Positions 9,635-18,283 of a stretch of DNA of 64,000 nucleotides are shown here, in pieces. Position 1 is the stretch's first letter; each line of letters starts with the position of its first letter. The position numbers and the translations under genes are program-made. The notes under the pieces were generated by a model. It did not search any database and had not been told where the DNA came from. It was given only the letters and a program-made list of their open reading frames with translations. Source of the stretch: Streptomyces sp. 1222.5 (GTDB lineage Bacteria; Actinomycetota; Actinomycetes; Streptomycetales; Streptomycetaceae); assembly GCF_900105245.1 (NCBI RefSeq), contig NZ_FNSZ01000001.1:3348001-3412000 (forward strand), given 5' to 3'.

Positions 9635-10752
9635 GCGGCCCAGTCCTCCCGGTAGGCCCGCCAGTCCGCCTCCGTCGCCGCGAAGTCGACGTACAGGGCG
9701 ACGCCGAAGCGGGCGCGGTCCGCGTCGGTCCGGGACAGGCCCAGCCGCACGCCCCGCACGGCCGCCGGGACGGTCTCGGCGTGGGCCCAGTGGCCGAACC
9801 GGTTCTCGTGGTAGAAGGGCAGGCCCATCAGGAGGTCCGTGGAGTCGGGGGTGACCTCCAGGGCGAGGCTGGTCTGCTGGGCCACGTACCCGCCGTAGAG
9901 GCTCTCCAGCGGCTGCATGGTGTCGTACGACATGACGGCGATCTGGTCGACCCGGCGGGCCACCTGCCCGAAGTAGGCCTGCGACCACCACTTGGGGTGG
10001 CCGGTGGTCGTGCCCCAGAAGGAGTGGAAGGCCGGCAGCGGGTCGATCTGGTGGGCGGCCACGGACAGCAGGGCGTGGTGGGCGTGAGTGAGGGCGCGCA
10101 GGTCGTCGAGGAGGTCGAGGTAGTCCCGGTCGCCGGAGTGGAGCGGCTCCAGGTCGAAGTGGGCGCCCTCGAACCCGGCGTCCAGGACGCGGCGGGTGGA
10201 CGCGACGATCGCGGCCCGGGTGGAGGCGCGCTCCAGACGCAGCCCGTCGGGGCTCTCGGTGGCCAGCTTGTCGCCGAGCCAGGCCTGCACCCTGACCCCG
10301 GGCAGTTCCCGGTGGACGGCCGAGATCAGCCAACGCGCCCGCGCGTACGCGGACTCGGGCAGGGTTCCGTCGTGTTCCAGCGGACCGGAGTGGACGTACA
10401 GGTCCCGGATCCCGGTGCCCCGCAGCCGTCCGGCCAGCGCCTCGACGTCCTGGTCCGTCTTGCGGCCGTCCACCCACGCGTGGCCCAGCCAGAGGGCGTC
10501 CCGGTGGCGCGTGCGGGTCCCGGCGGCCGGGTCACCCGTGTAGTTGACGCGCAGGGCGGTCTCGGCGGTGAGGAGGGGGACGAGAAGGAGGGCGAGCACG
10601 AGGAGGGCGTAGCGACGGAACCGCCGGAGCCCGCGCCCGGCGGGCTTTCGCGGCGCGCCGGCGCCGACGGGTTCGGTCGTGTCGCCGTCCGGCCGGGCCG
10701 CGTTCTCCTGCGGCTGTTCGGCTTCCGGCTGGTTCGTCCGTTCGGTGTCCAT
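9631..10752 (-). CDS. Membrane-anchored glycoside hydrolase 18-like TIM-barrel protein
   Basis: About 373 aa. An acidic, Pro-rich cytoplasmic N-terminus (about 45 residues) precedes one membrane segment (FRRYALLVLALLLVPLL), and the rest should face outside. The exported domain has alternating strand/helix pattern with GAHFDLEPLHSGD, resembling the acidic strand-4 motif of family 18 hydrolases, and QIAVMSYDT, resembling their strand-6 MxYD motif. Candidate substrates would be cell-wall or extracellular glycans; this is inference. Start chosen at 10752 (MDTERTNQ) after a G-rich purine stretch; an ATG at 10791 would add 13 Gly-rich residues. First gene of a three-gene operon; divergent from 10833. 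Confidence 0.6.
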   Translation of the reverse strand: MDTERTNQPEAEQPQENAARPDGDTTEPVGAGAPRKPAGRGLRRFRRYALLVLALLLVPLLTAETALRVNYTGDPAAGTRTRHRDALWLGHAWVDGRKTDQDVEALAGRLRGTGIRDLYVHSGPLEHDGTLPESAYARARWLISAVHRELPGVRVQAWLGDKLATESPDGLRLERASTRAAIVASTRRVLDAGFEGAHFDLEPLHSGDRDYLDLLDDLRALTHAHHALLSVAAHQIDPLPAFHSFWGTTTGHPKWWSQAYFGQVARRVDQIAVMSYDTMQPLESLYGGYVAQQTSLALEVTPDSTDLLMGLPFYHENRFGHWAHAETVPAAVRGVRLGLSRTDADRARFGVALYVDFAATEADWRAYREDWAA

Positions 10753-10832
10753 CCCGCCCCCCTGTCCGCCTCGTCCCCCACCCGTATCCATCCCGCTCGC
10801 GAAGCCGTCTACCTGCCCATACGCTCCGAAAT

Positions 10833-12431
10833 GTGACGTCCTCCCTCATCCGGGGCCGGCCCCGGCGCGCCAAGGCGCACATACGGGTGCGGGTGACGCA
10901 TGCCGTGCTGGGTGCCGTGGCCGCGGCCGGGTGGCTGATGCTGCCTGTGATGACGATCAACGCCGGGCAGCCGGTTCCCGGGGCCCCCACCGGGCCGGTC
11001 GCGAGTGCCGCCGCGCCGCAGGACGAGACGTCCCCCGCCGACCTCGTACTGCCGCTGGTGGCGGGCGGCGCGGCCGTCGTCCTGGCCGGATACGGCTACC
11101 TGCGCCGCACCCGGCGGGCCCGCTCCCGGACGACCCCGGGCATCGTCTCCGTCACCCCGGCCGCCCCCACCCCGGCCGACTCCGAACGCCAGGCACGGGC
11201 CGCGCTGGTGCTGGCCGACGACTGCGTACGCGCCAGCGGGGAGGAACTGCCCTTCGTACGGGCGCGGTTCGGGCAGGCGGAGACCGAACGCCTCACGCAC
11301 GCGATGTGTGCCGCGCGGACCGAGCTGTCGGCCGCGTTCGCGATCTGGCGGCGGTACGAGGAGGGGGTGCCGGAGGAGGCGGACGCCCGGCGGCAGGCGC
11401 TGGTCGGGGTGATCGGGCGGTGCGCGGAGGCGGGGCGGCGGCTGGACGCCGAGGCGCCGGACCTGGACCGGCTGCGCGGGCTCGACCAGGGCGTGGGCGG
11501 GGCGCTGGAGGTCGCCGAGGCGCGGTTCCGGGAGCTGACCGCACGGACGGCGGCCGCCCAGGACGCCGTCGCCGCCCTGCACGAGCGGTATCCGCCGCCC
11601 GCCGTGGAGCCCGTCACCGGGTACGTCGAACAGGCCAAGGACCGGCTGGTGTTCGCCACGACCCACCTCAACGGCTGCCGACAGGCCGACGACTTCGCCG
11701 ACCGGACCCGGGCCGCGGCCCACCTGCGTGCCGCCGAGGGCGCCATCGCCCAGGCCGACACCCTGACGACCGCGATATCCCGCCTGACGGCGCACCTGGC
11801 GGAGGCCGCCGCCCTGGTGCCGCCGACGCTGACGGGCGCGGAGGCGGAGCTGGCCGTGGCACGGGAACCCGAGGGCGAGAAGGCGGAGGACGGGGCGCGC
11901 CCACCGCGTCCTCCCCTGGCCGCCGGTGAGCTGCGGGCCCGGCTCGCGCACGCCGACGGAGTGCTGGCCGGCGTCCGCGCGGAGGCGACCTCGGGGCCGT
12001 ACGACCCGCTGGACGCGCTGCGCCGGATCACGCGGGCCGTGGCACGGCTGGGGGCGGGGCGGGCGGGCGTGCTGGCCGCCGCGGCGGTGCTGGTGGCCCG
12101 GAGTTCCGTCGCCGGGGCGGAGGAGTTCACGGCGGTGCACCGGGGCGCGGTGGGCGCGGAGGCGCGGGCCCTGCTGGCCGAGGCGACGCGGTCGCTCGCC
12201 GCGGGGGACGCCGAACCGGCCGACACGGTGTCACGGCAGGCCCGGGACCTGGCCGAACGGGACGTACGCACGCACGGCACCCCGTACGTCGGCACCGACG
12301 GCGACCCGGCGGGGCCGGCCGGGGCCGTGCTCGGCGGGATCCTCCTGGCCGAGGACCCCGACGGCGGCCCCCCGGCCGCCTACGGCGGCCCGGCCACCCG
12401 GGGCAGACACCACTTCCGCCCGGCACCGTGA
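10833..12431 (+). CDS. Membrane-anchored coiled-coil protein resembling the C-terminal part of TPM-domain proteins
   Basis: 532 aa. The N-terminus has a hydrophobic segment (residues about 22-42), a short linker, then a second membrane segment SPADLVLPLVAGGAAVVLAG (residues 68-88) followed by RRTRRARSRTTPG. The remaining 430 residues are Ala/Arg/Glu-rich helices. From memory, this second segment and the helical tail match the C-terminal half of Streptomyces TPM-domain proteins, whose extracellular TPM domain sits between the two membrane segments; here only about 25 residues are present. A TACGCT box 7 nt before the GTG suggests a leaderless transcript. The last codons lie next to, and look related to, the tandem repeat downstream. 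Confidence 0.7.
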   Translation: MTSSLIRGRPRRAKAHIRVRVTHAVLGAVAAAGWLMLPVMTINAGQPVPGAPTGPVASAAAPQDETSPADLVLPLVAGGAAVVLAGYGYLRRTRRARSRTTPGIVSVTPAAPTPADSERQARAALVLADDCVRASGEELPFVRARFGQAETERLTHAMCAARTELSAAFAIWRRYEEGVPEEADARRQALVGVIGRCAEAGRRLDAEAPDLDRLRGLDQGVGGALEVAEARFRELTARTAAAQDAVAALHERYPPPAVEPVTGYVEQAKDRLVFATTHLNGCRQADDFADRTRAAAHLRAAEGAIAQADTLTTAISRLTAHLAEAAALVPPTLTGAEAELAVAREPEGEKAEDGARPPRPPLAAGELRARLAHADGVLAGVRAEATSGPYDPLDALRRITRAVARLGAGRAGVLAAAAVLVARSSVAGAEEFTAVHRGAVGAEARALLAEATRSLAAGDAEPADTVSRQARDLAERDVRTHGTPYVGTDGDPAGPAGAVLGGILLAEDPDGGPPAAYGGPATRGRHHFRPAP

Positions 12432-12448
12432 CGGAGCCCCGACCCGCC

Positions 12449-12763
12449 GCACCCGGCGAACGGGCACGTCGGCGGGACCGCGACCGGTGACCCGCACCGA
12501 CGGCAGGCCCCGGCCGCAGACTCCCGGCCCAAGGCCGCGACAGCCACCCGGAGGACACCACTACCGGCCGACACCCCGACAGACCGCGCCACGACCGGCC
12601 GTACCCGGCGAGCGACAACGTCGGCGGGACCGCGACCGGTGACCGCACCGACGGCAGGCCCCGGCCGCAGACTCCCGGCCCAGGACCGCCACAGCCACCC
12701 GGAGGACACCACTACCGGCCGACACCCCGACAGACCACGCCACAACCGGCCGTACCCGGCGAG
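12449..12763. repeat. 151-bp tandem repeat (two near-identical copies plus a leading partial)
   Basis: The block starting CACCGACGGCAGGCC at 12495 recurs at 12646, period 151 bp, with only a handful of differences until about 12763. The segment 12449-12491 matches the end of the unit. The unit contains GCCACCCGG...GACACCACT..CCGGC.GACACC, which also resembles the last codons of the preceding gene (around 12395-12430). The array may therefore derive from duplication of that 3' end. It fills most of the 389-bp interval before the convergent phosphatase gene. No intact gene is visible in it. Confidence 0.75.
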
Positions 12764-12820
12764 TGGCCGCCCCGGCGGCAGGCGTCGCCCTATGCTGCCC
12801 GGCCGAGGATTCGCCCGGTG

Positions 12821-15406
12821 TCAGAAGAGGCTGAGCAGGGCCTCCGCAGGGTCGGTCAGGCCGGTCTCGCCGCCCGGCAGCGGCAGCTCGAACCACACCG
12901 TCTTGCCCCGGGGTGTGCGCCGCGATCCCCATGCCGCGCTCAGCAGTCCGACCAGTTGCAGACCCCGGCCGCCCTCGTCCGTGTCGCGGGCCCGTCGCCG
13001 CCGGGGCTGGACGAGCCCCGAGTCCCACACCTCGCACACCAGGGTCCGGTCCAGCAGCAGCCGGAGCCGTATCTCCCCCTCGCCGTACCGCAGCGCATTG
13101 GTCACCAGCTCGCTCACCAGCAGTTCGGCGGTGTCGACCAGCGGCTCCAGGTCCCAGCTGAGCAGCTGCCCGCGGGCGTACTCCCGGGCCCGCCCCACAC
13201 TGCGCGGCTCGCGCGGCAGCGTCCAGTCGCCGACGGACTCGGCCGGCAGCCCCTGCACACGGGCCATCAGCAGGGCGATGTCGTCCTCGCCGTGGTGGGT
13301 GTCGAGCGTGTTGAGCACGTGGTCGCAGACGTCCTCCAGCGGCCGGGAGGGATCCGTGAGCGCGCCCACGAACGCCTGGAGGCCCTCGTCCAGGGGGTGG
13401 TCGCGGGACTCGACGAGTCCATCCGTGTAGAGGGCGAGCAGCGCCCCCTCGGGGAGTTCGACCTCCACCTCCTCGAACGGCTCCCCGCCCACGCCGAGCG
13501 GCATGCCGGGCGGCACGTCGAGCATCAGCGCCGCCTCGCCGGGCTCGACCAGGACCGGCGGCAGATGGCCGGCGTTGGCGAACGTACATCGCCTGGTCAC
13601 GGAGTCGTAGACGGCGTACACACAGGTCGCCAGGTACACCTCGGAGAGGTCGGCGTCCCGGGGCTGCCGGGCCGTGCGCGTGGCCTGCTGGACGCCACCG
13701 GGGGTGCCGAGCCCCCGCGCGATCTCGTCCAGCGCCGACAGCACCTCGGCCGGTTCCAGGTCCAGCAGGGCCAGCGTGCGGACCGCCGTGCGCAGCTCGC
13801 CCATCGCGACGGCCGCCCGCAGGCCCCGGCCCATCACGTCGCCCACCACCAACGCGGTGCGGTGCCCGGGCAGTTCGATCACGTCGAACCAGTCGCCGCC
13901 GACCTCCGTGGCCGCGTTGCCGGGCAGGTAGCGGCAGGCGATGTCCAGTCCGGAGGCCTCCGGGTCACCGGGCGGGAGCAGGGACCGTTGCAGTATCAAC
14001 GCGCGTTCGTGCTCGCGGCGGTACAGCCGGGCGTTGTCGATGCAGACCGCGGCGCGCGCGGCCAGCTCCACCGCGAGGTCCCGGTCGCGGTCGCCGAAGG
14101 GCTCGCTGCCCTTGGTCCGCGCGAACCGGGCGAGTCCGACGACCGTGTCGTGGGCGACCATCGGCACGGCCAGCGTGGACTGCACGAGGCCGCCCTCCTC
14201 GGCCGGCACGGCCTGCGGCCGGGCGGTGCGCAGAGCGTCGGCGTAGGGCGAGTTGAAGGGGAAGTGGTGGACCGCGCCGATCTCGACGGAGTCGCCGGAG
14301 CCGCTGAGGGGCGCGTCGGCGACGGCGCTGGCGAAGGCGACGCGGCGCAGTTCGGCGCTGCCGTCGGCGAGCCCCGGCGGGGCCTCGTCGCCGGCCAGCA
14401 GTCCCTGGTAGAGGTCGACGGTGGCGAGGTCGCAGAAGCCGGGGACGACCACGTCGAGGAGTTCGCGGGCCGTGGTCTCCAGGTCCAGGGAGTTGCCTAT
14501 GCGGGCGCCGGCCTCGTTGAGCAGGGCGAGGTTGCGGCGGGCGGCGGCCGCCTCACGGGCGGCGGCGCGGCGGGCGGTGATGTCGGTGCCCAGCCAGGCG
14601 ATGCCGATGGGCCGGCCGCTGCCGCTGTGCACGCGGTAGAGGTTGACCGACCAGTGCCGGCGCTCCTCGGATCCTGGGACGAACCCGGTGACGTGCATGT
14701 CGGTGATGGACTCGCCGCTCTCCAGCACCCGCCGCAGGGTGGCCGAGACCCGCTCGGCCTCACCGCGCGGGAGATAGTCGTGAACTCCCTTGCCGCGATG
14801 GTCGTCCGGGGTCCCGCCGAAGATGGAGGCGAACCGTTCGTTCGCCCGCCGGACCCGAAGGTCGGCGTCGATCAGCAGGAATCCGAAGGGGGATTGACCG
14901 AATATCGCCTGCGAGGCGGCGAGGTCGGTCTCGATGCTGCGCAGGGTGCGCACGTCCACGACGATGCAGACGGCGGCCTTGTCGCCCTCGGCGGTCCGGG
15001 TGGGCATCACGTAGACCTCGGCGAGGCCGTCCTCGCCACGGCCGCCGTCCACCGTGCCCGACGCCCGGAAGGGTACGACCCCGGTCCACTCCCGCCCGTC
15101 GAGGATTTCGGCCATCTTGCGCTGACCGCGGTCGCGCAGATCGGAGTCGATGAACGCCTCTATGGGGTCCATGCCCACGGCGCGTTCGGCGGGGATGCCG
15201 AGCAATTGCTCGGCGCGCAGGCTCCACTGGTCGACCAGACCGCCGGGACCGATGGAGAAGGACGCGACCTTGATGTAGTCGTAGATCGAACCGGGCGGAC
15301 TGCTCTGCCACATGGCGTCGCCGGGTGCCGCGGCATCCGCGGCCTGCTGCCTCGCGCCGTCCGACGGGTCCTCGGACTCCGTGGCCTTCGCTGGTATCTC
15401 GCTCAC
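12821..15406 (-). CDS. PAS-PAS-GAF-SpoIIE phosphatase-ATPase signalling protein
   Basis: About 861 aa, a partner-switching regulator that could dephosphorylate an anti-anti-sigma factor. Order: PAS domains near residues 60-165 and 175-290 (FGQSPFGFLLIDADLRVRRAN), GAF near 310-460 (DLETTARELLDVVVPGFCD), then a PP2C/SpoIIE phosphatase near 490-700 with metal-site pieces EVGGDWFDV, VVGDVMGRG and HGEDDIALL. At 730-855 there is an anti-sigma-type HATPase domain (LVSELVTNALRYG, DEGGRGLQLV). Start at the GTG 15406 (VSEIPAKATES), which has GGAGGGG 9 nt upstream. The frame stays open to 15634, but that extension is Arg/Cys-rich and not coding-like. Stands alone, 273 bp from the related ATPase gene upstream. 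Confidence 0.9.
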   Translation of the reverse strand: MSEIPAKATESEDPSDGARQQAADAAAPGDAMWQSSPPGSIYDYIKVASFSIGPGGLVDQWSLRAEQLLGIPAERAVGMDPIEAFIDSDLRDRGQRKMAEILDGREWTGVVPFRASGTVDGGRGEDGLAEVYVMPTRTAEGDKAAVCIVVDVRTLRSIETDLAASQAIFGQSPFGFLLIDADLRVRRANERFASIFGGTPDDHRGKGVHDYLPRGEAERVSATLRRVLESGESITDMHVTGFVPGSEERRHWSVNLYRVHSGSGRPIGIAWLGTDITARRAAAREAAAARRNLALLNEAGARIGNSLDLETTARELLDVVVPGFCDLATVDLYQGLLAGDEAPPGLADGSAELRRVAFASAVADAPLSGSGDSVEIGAVHHFPFNSPYADALRTARPQAVPAEEGGLVQSTLAVPMVAHDTVVGLARFARTKGSEPFGDRDRDLAVELAARAAVCIDNARLYRREHERALILQRSLLPPGDPEASGLDIACRYLPGNAATEVGGDWFDVIELPGHRTALVVGDVMGRGLRAAVAMGELRTAVRTLALLDLEPAEVLSALDEIARGLGTPGGVQQATRTARQPRDADLSEVYLATCVYAVYDSVTRRCTFANAGHLPPVLVEPGEAALMLDVPPGMPLGVGGEPFEEVEVELPEGALLALYTDGLVESRDHPLDEGLQAFVGALTDPSRPLEDVCDHVLNTLDTHHGEDDIALLMARVQGLPAESVGDWTLPREPRSVGRAREYARGQLLSWDLEPLVDTAELLVSELVTNALRYGEGEIRLRLLLDRTLVCEVWDSGLVQPRRRRARDTDEGGRGLQLVGLLSAAWGSRRTPRGKTVWFELPLPGGETGLTDPAEALLSLF

Positions 15407-15679
15407 GCGAACCGTCCCCTCCAGCTCACCGCGTCCGGCACCGGTCACCGGAGGCGGCTGCCCGCAGTATCCAGCACTACGGCGCCGCACGACACGGTGT
15501 TCACGATCACAGCTCGGTCCAGGTGTTTTTCGGACCGGTCCGTGACAACACTTCCACTCTTCTAACCAGGGAACACGCCCGCGAATCACACACTCACCGA
15601 CGGGCCGGGGAGCGGAGCGCGCAATCGACGGCACCCCGGCGTACGTCCGACCCCGCGCGAGCCCCCGCGTGCTCCCCCC

Positions 15680-16108
15680 TCACCCGGGCAGCGCCAGTTC
15701 GAACCAGACGGTCTTTCCGTTCGCGCCGGGACGGGTCCCCCAGCGGCGTGCGGCTCCGGCGACCAGTTGCAGACCGCGTCCGTTCTCGTCCTCGAGGCGG
15801 GCGACACGCTCGCGCGGCGGGTCCGGGAGCGGGTCGGAGACCTCCACGAGCAGCGCGCCGTCGAGCCCGCCGGGACGCACCAGCCGTACGCCGATGGGTC
15901 CGGTGGCGTGGCGCAGGGAGTTGGTCACCAGCTCACTGACCAGCAGGGCGGCGAGGTCGGCGAGACAGTCGAGGTCCCAGCCGTGCAACTGGCCCCGCAC
16001 GGCGGCGCGTGCGGCGCGCACTGCTCCCGGTTCCGCGGGAAAGGACCACTCGGCGCAGTCGCCATCGGTCTCGATCACGCCGATCACTTCCCAGGCCAGC
16101 GAGCGCAC
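15680..16108 (-). CDS. Anti-sigma-type serine kinase/ATP-binding protein (HATPase_c_2)
   Basis: A single-domain RsbW/SpoIIAB-like ATPase, 135-169 aa depending on the start. The body runs from DCAEWSFPAEPGAVRAARAA to KTVWFELALPG. The N box is ALLVSELVTNSLRHA, the G1-type region LLVEVSDPLPDPP and the G2 region DENGRGLQLV. Such proteins bind a sigma factor and phosphorylate an anti-anti-sigma factor; no partner gene adjoins. The start is unclear: ATG 16189 and 16141 and GTG 16108 and 16087 are all in frame, none with a clear ribosome binding site. GTG 16108 is a compromise; 16087 (VIGVIETDG) fits related proteins I remember. Confidence 0.8.
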   Translation of the reverse strand: MRSLAWEVIGVIETDGDCAEWSFPAEPGAVRAARAAVRGQLHGWDLDCLADLAALLVSELVTNSLRHATGPIGVRLVRPGGLDGALLVEVSDPLPDPPRERVARLEDENGRGLQLVAGAARRWGTRPGANGKTVWFELALPG

Positions 16109-16255
16109 CCATGTCCGTTTTCGTGGGGTTAATGGGCACATACCCGATATCTCGCGGGCAGTACCGCGCCGGAGGGCGCACTGTGGCACGAACGGCGTAC
16201 GGCTCGTTCGGCGCGGCGGGTCGAGCGCCGGACCGGTGCCGCGCCGGGCGCCCGG

Positions 16256-16666
16256 CTAGAAGGAGGCCAGCGCCTCGACCTCGCGCACCGCCGCCACGTC
16301 CTGGTCGAGCCACGGCACGTCCCAGACCTCGGCCGGGGTCAGCCAGCGCAGCTCGTCGTGGTCCTGGAGGGGTTGGGGGGCCGGGGAGCCGGGGCGGAGG
16401 CGGGCGGTCCACACCTGGAGGACGTACGGCGTCCGCAGCGGCCACTCCCCCGGTACGCGCTCGACCGGCTCGGCGTCGATGCCGAGTTCCTCGCGGAGTT
16501 CGCGCACGAGGGCGTCCTCGGGGCGTTCGTCCGCCTCGACCTTGCCGCCGGGCAGCTCCCAGCGTCCGGCCAGTTCGGCGGGCGCGCTGCGGCGCGCGGC
16601 GAGCAGCCGGCCGTCGTCGAGCAGGGCGGCTCCCACCACCACGATGCGTTCGGTCCTCGGCGTCAT
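16256..16666 (-). CDS. Nudix hydrolase (MutT/CTP-pyrophosphohydrolase-like)
   Basis: 136 aa. Hydrolyses a nucleoside diphosphate linked to another moiety; sanitising oxidised dNTPs is a common role, but the substrate is not evident. The Nudix box runs from residue 41: GKVEADERPEDALVRELREE followed by LGI, matching GX5EX7REUXEEXGU. A core strand IVVVGAALLDDGRLLAARR and WELPGG precede it. Start ATG at 16666. Located 31 bp upstream of nothing co-oriented except the ATPase gene 147 bp away; the small SPOR-like gene ends 31 bp before its start. Confidence 0.93.
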   Translation of the reverse strand: MTPRTERIVVVGAALLDDGRLLAARRSAPAELAGRWELPGGKVEADERPEDALVRELREELGIDAEPVERVPGEWPLRTPYVLQVWTARLRPGSPAPQPLQDHDELRWLTPAEVWDVPWLDQDVAAVREVEALASF

Positions 16667-16696
16667 GGGGCGGAGCCTACGGGAGGGCGCGCCTGG

Positions 16697-16888
16697 TCAG
16701 TTGCGCGTGCCGTCCCCGTTCGCACCGATGCGCTCCACCCAGTAGAGCTGCTTGTGCCCCCGGTCGTCGAAGCTGTCGGCGATCTTCTGGGCCTCGGCCC
16801 GTGTCGCGTACCGTCCGACGCGGTAGCGATTACCGTTGTCGTCCTGCCGTATCACGATCCAGGGCAGAGAGACCGTGTTCTCACTCAT
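16697..16888 (-). CDS. Small SPOR-like protein
   Basis: 63 aa. MSENTVSLPWIVIRQDDNGN starts the protein, then YRVGRYATRAEAQKIADSFD and LYWVERI. The strand-helix-strand pattern with GRYATRAEAQ resembles half of a SPOR-type peptidoglycan-binding fold, but there is no membrane anchor. ATG at 16888 with GGTGAGG 4-5 nt upstream; an in-frame ATG at 16936 would add 16 non-coding-like residues. A similar small protein is common in Streptomyces. Function unknown; possibly cytoplasmic. Confidence 0.75.
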   Translation of the reverse strand: MSENTVSLPWIVIRQDDNGNRYRVGRYATRAEAQKIADSFDDRGHKQLYWVERIGANGDGTRN

Positions 16889-17333
16889 GGCCCTCACCGC
16901 CCGGGTCACTCCTTCTCGCACCGCCCCACCCTCCACGACGCTCGGCTGCGCTCGCCCGGGGCCCCCGTCCCGTTCCGGGCCCCCGCCGTGCCCCGCCTAA
17001 GGAAACCGCAATCCGCATATGCCCGAGCGTACGCCCAACCTTCACGCACCGAATACGCCTTTTCACAAAGAGGTACGCAACCAGCCAGAACGGTGGGGGC
17101 GCGCGGAGTCGAACGCGCCGTCGCGGACGACGCCCACTGGGAGGGACGTCCGTTCGGCAGAAACGGGGATCACCTGGGAGAACGGCCGGATTGCAGCGGC
17201 CCGCCGGGCAGGGGCCATGGCCGGGCGGCGGGGCGGACCGCACACCCGGTGCGCACCGGGTGTGCGCCACCTCACTCGGCGGGCGGGCGGACTCCGTGCC
17301 GCCGCCCCGCCCGGGCGGGGTTACCAGGAGACG
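16889..17333. other. 445-bp gap with one long palindrome and no recognisable gene
   Basis: Neither strand shows a reading frame with Streptomyces codon bias, and no tRNA folds. A moderately AT-richer stretch at 17000-17080 could hold promoters for the small SPOR-like gene. The only clear structure is the perfect palindrome at 17239-17266. Confidence 0.5.
17239..17266. repeat. Perfect 28-bp palindrome
   Basis: The half-site CGCACACCCGGTGC is followed directly by its reverse complement, centred between 17252 and 17253. As RNA it would give a 12-bp stem with a GCGC loop. It lies 68 bp past the stop of the GntR gene, so it may be that gene's terminator, or a dimeric protein binding site. Confidence 0.7.
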
Positions 17334-18086
17334 TCACTTCACGGGCAGGTGGTACGCGACCCGGTAGCGGTCGGCCGGGATCACCACGTCGGCGGTCTCG
17401 ACCGGGCGGCCGGAGGCGAAGTAGGTGCGCTGGATGACCAGGACGACATGCCCCGGAACACCGCCGAGCAGGTGCAGTTCCTCCGCGAGACCGGGGCGGG
17501 CGCCGACCTCCTCGGTGACGTTGTCCACGATGACGTCGATGGCCCGCATGCGCTCGGCCACGCCCATGCCGCCGAGGGGGCCCTCCTCGGGGAGCATCAC
17601 GGGGGTGCGGCCGGTGACGGCGAGCGGCTCCCAGGAGGTGGAGAGCATCATCGGCTCGCCGCCGTCCCGGAAGAGGTAGCGGGTGCGCATGACCCGCTCC
17701 CCGGCCTGGATCGCGAGCCGGTCGGCGATGGCGGCACCGGCCTCGGCCTGCTCGCTGCTGGACTCCCAGGTGCCGCGCACCGAGGCGTCGGCCTGCTCCT
17801 GCCGGAAGGGCGTGGCACCGCCGGACGGGCGGTAGCCGGAGCGGGACACCCGCCGGGGCACGGGCCGTTCCCGCACGTACGTCCCCGAGCCGGAGCGGCC
17901 CTCGACCAGCCCCTCGGCCATCAGCACCTTGCGGGCCTCCAGGGCGACCGTGTCCGAGACGCCGTACTCCTCGCGGATGCGGGCCTGCGAGGGGAGCCGG
18001 GTGTGGGGTGGCAGTGAACCGTCGTCGATCTTCTTGCGGAGATCACCCGCGACGCGCAGGTACGCCGGCTGCTCACCGAAAGTCAC
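17334..18086 (-). CDS. GntR-family transcriptional regulator (HutC/UTRA type)
   Basis: 250 aa. An N-terminal winged helix (residues 8-75) contains YLRVAGDLRKKIDDGSLPPH, the recognition-helix region LPSQARIREEYGVSDTVALEARKVL and EGRSGSGTYV. The C-terminal effector domain of the UTRA type (residues about 115-245) includes RYLFRDGGEPMMLSTSW and VVLVIQRTYFASGRPVE. It probably senses a small metabolite and may act on itself or the divergent serpin gene. ATG at 18086. The 197-bp divergent region holds a CAACC-GTG-GGTTG inverted repeat at 18127-18139. Confidence 0.92.
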   Translation of the reverse strand: MTFGEQPAYLRVAGDLRKKIDDGSLPPHTRLPSQARIREEYGVSDTVALEARKVLMAEGLVEGRSGSGTYVRERPVPRRVSRSGYRPSGGATPFRQEQADASVRGTWESSSEQAEAGAAIADRLAIQAGERVMRTRYLFRDGGEPMMLSTSWEPLAVTGRTPVMLPEEGPLGGMGVAERMRAIDVIVDNVTEEVGARPGLAEELHLLGGVPGHVVLVIQRTYFASGRPVETADVVIPADRYRVAYHLPVK

Positions 18087-18126
18087 TGGCCACTCCCATC
18101 AGGTTGTACAGACAGCAACAGCCTGG

Positions 18127-18139
18127 CAACCGTGGGTTG
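18127..18139. promoter_or_regulatory. Candidate operator between the GntR and serpin genes
   Basis: CAACCGTGGGTTG has 5-bp arms around GTG, 41 bp upstream of the GntR start. GntR regulators often bind short inverted repeats in their own promoter. Link to this GntR is inference. Confidence 0.3.
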
Positions 18140-18283
18140 TGCCATGCAAGCAAAGGCCAGAGAATCACTCGATGTGATGACAAAAGAGCCGCAGGGTCTT
18201 CACGCAGGCACTTTCCTCCCTCTATAGGGGTGCTCATCTCGCGGCGCACTCACACCTGGACGACAGAGACGAGCGGGGGCGGA

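Noticed and set aside
12449..12763. CRISPR array
   Set aside because: Units are 151 bp and contiguous, with no unique spacers and no cas genes in the window.
12818..15565. A 915-codon plus-strand frame opposite the PAS-GAF-SpoIIE gene
   Set aside because: The minus-strand frame carries clear PAS, GAF, phosphatase and ATPase motifs; the plus-strand one is low-complexity His/Arg/Gly/Val.
17090..17130. tRNA-like GTTCGA loop on the minus strand
   Set aside because: The T-stem does not pair and no acceptor, D or anticodon arm can be built around it.
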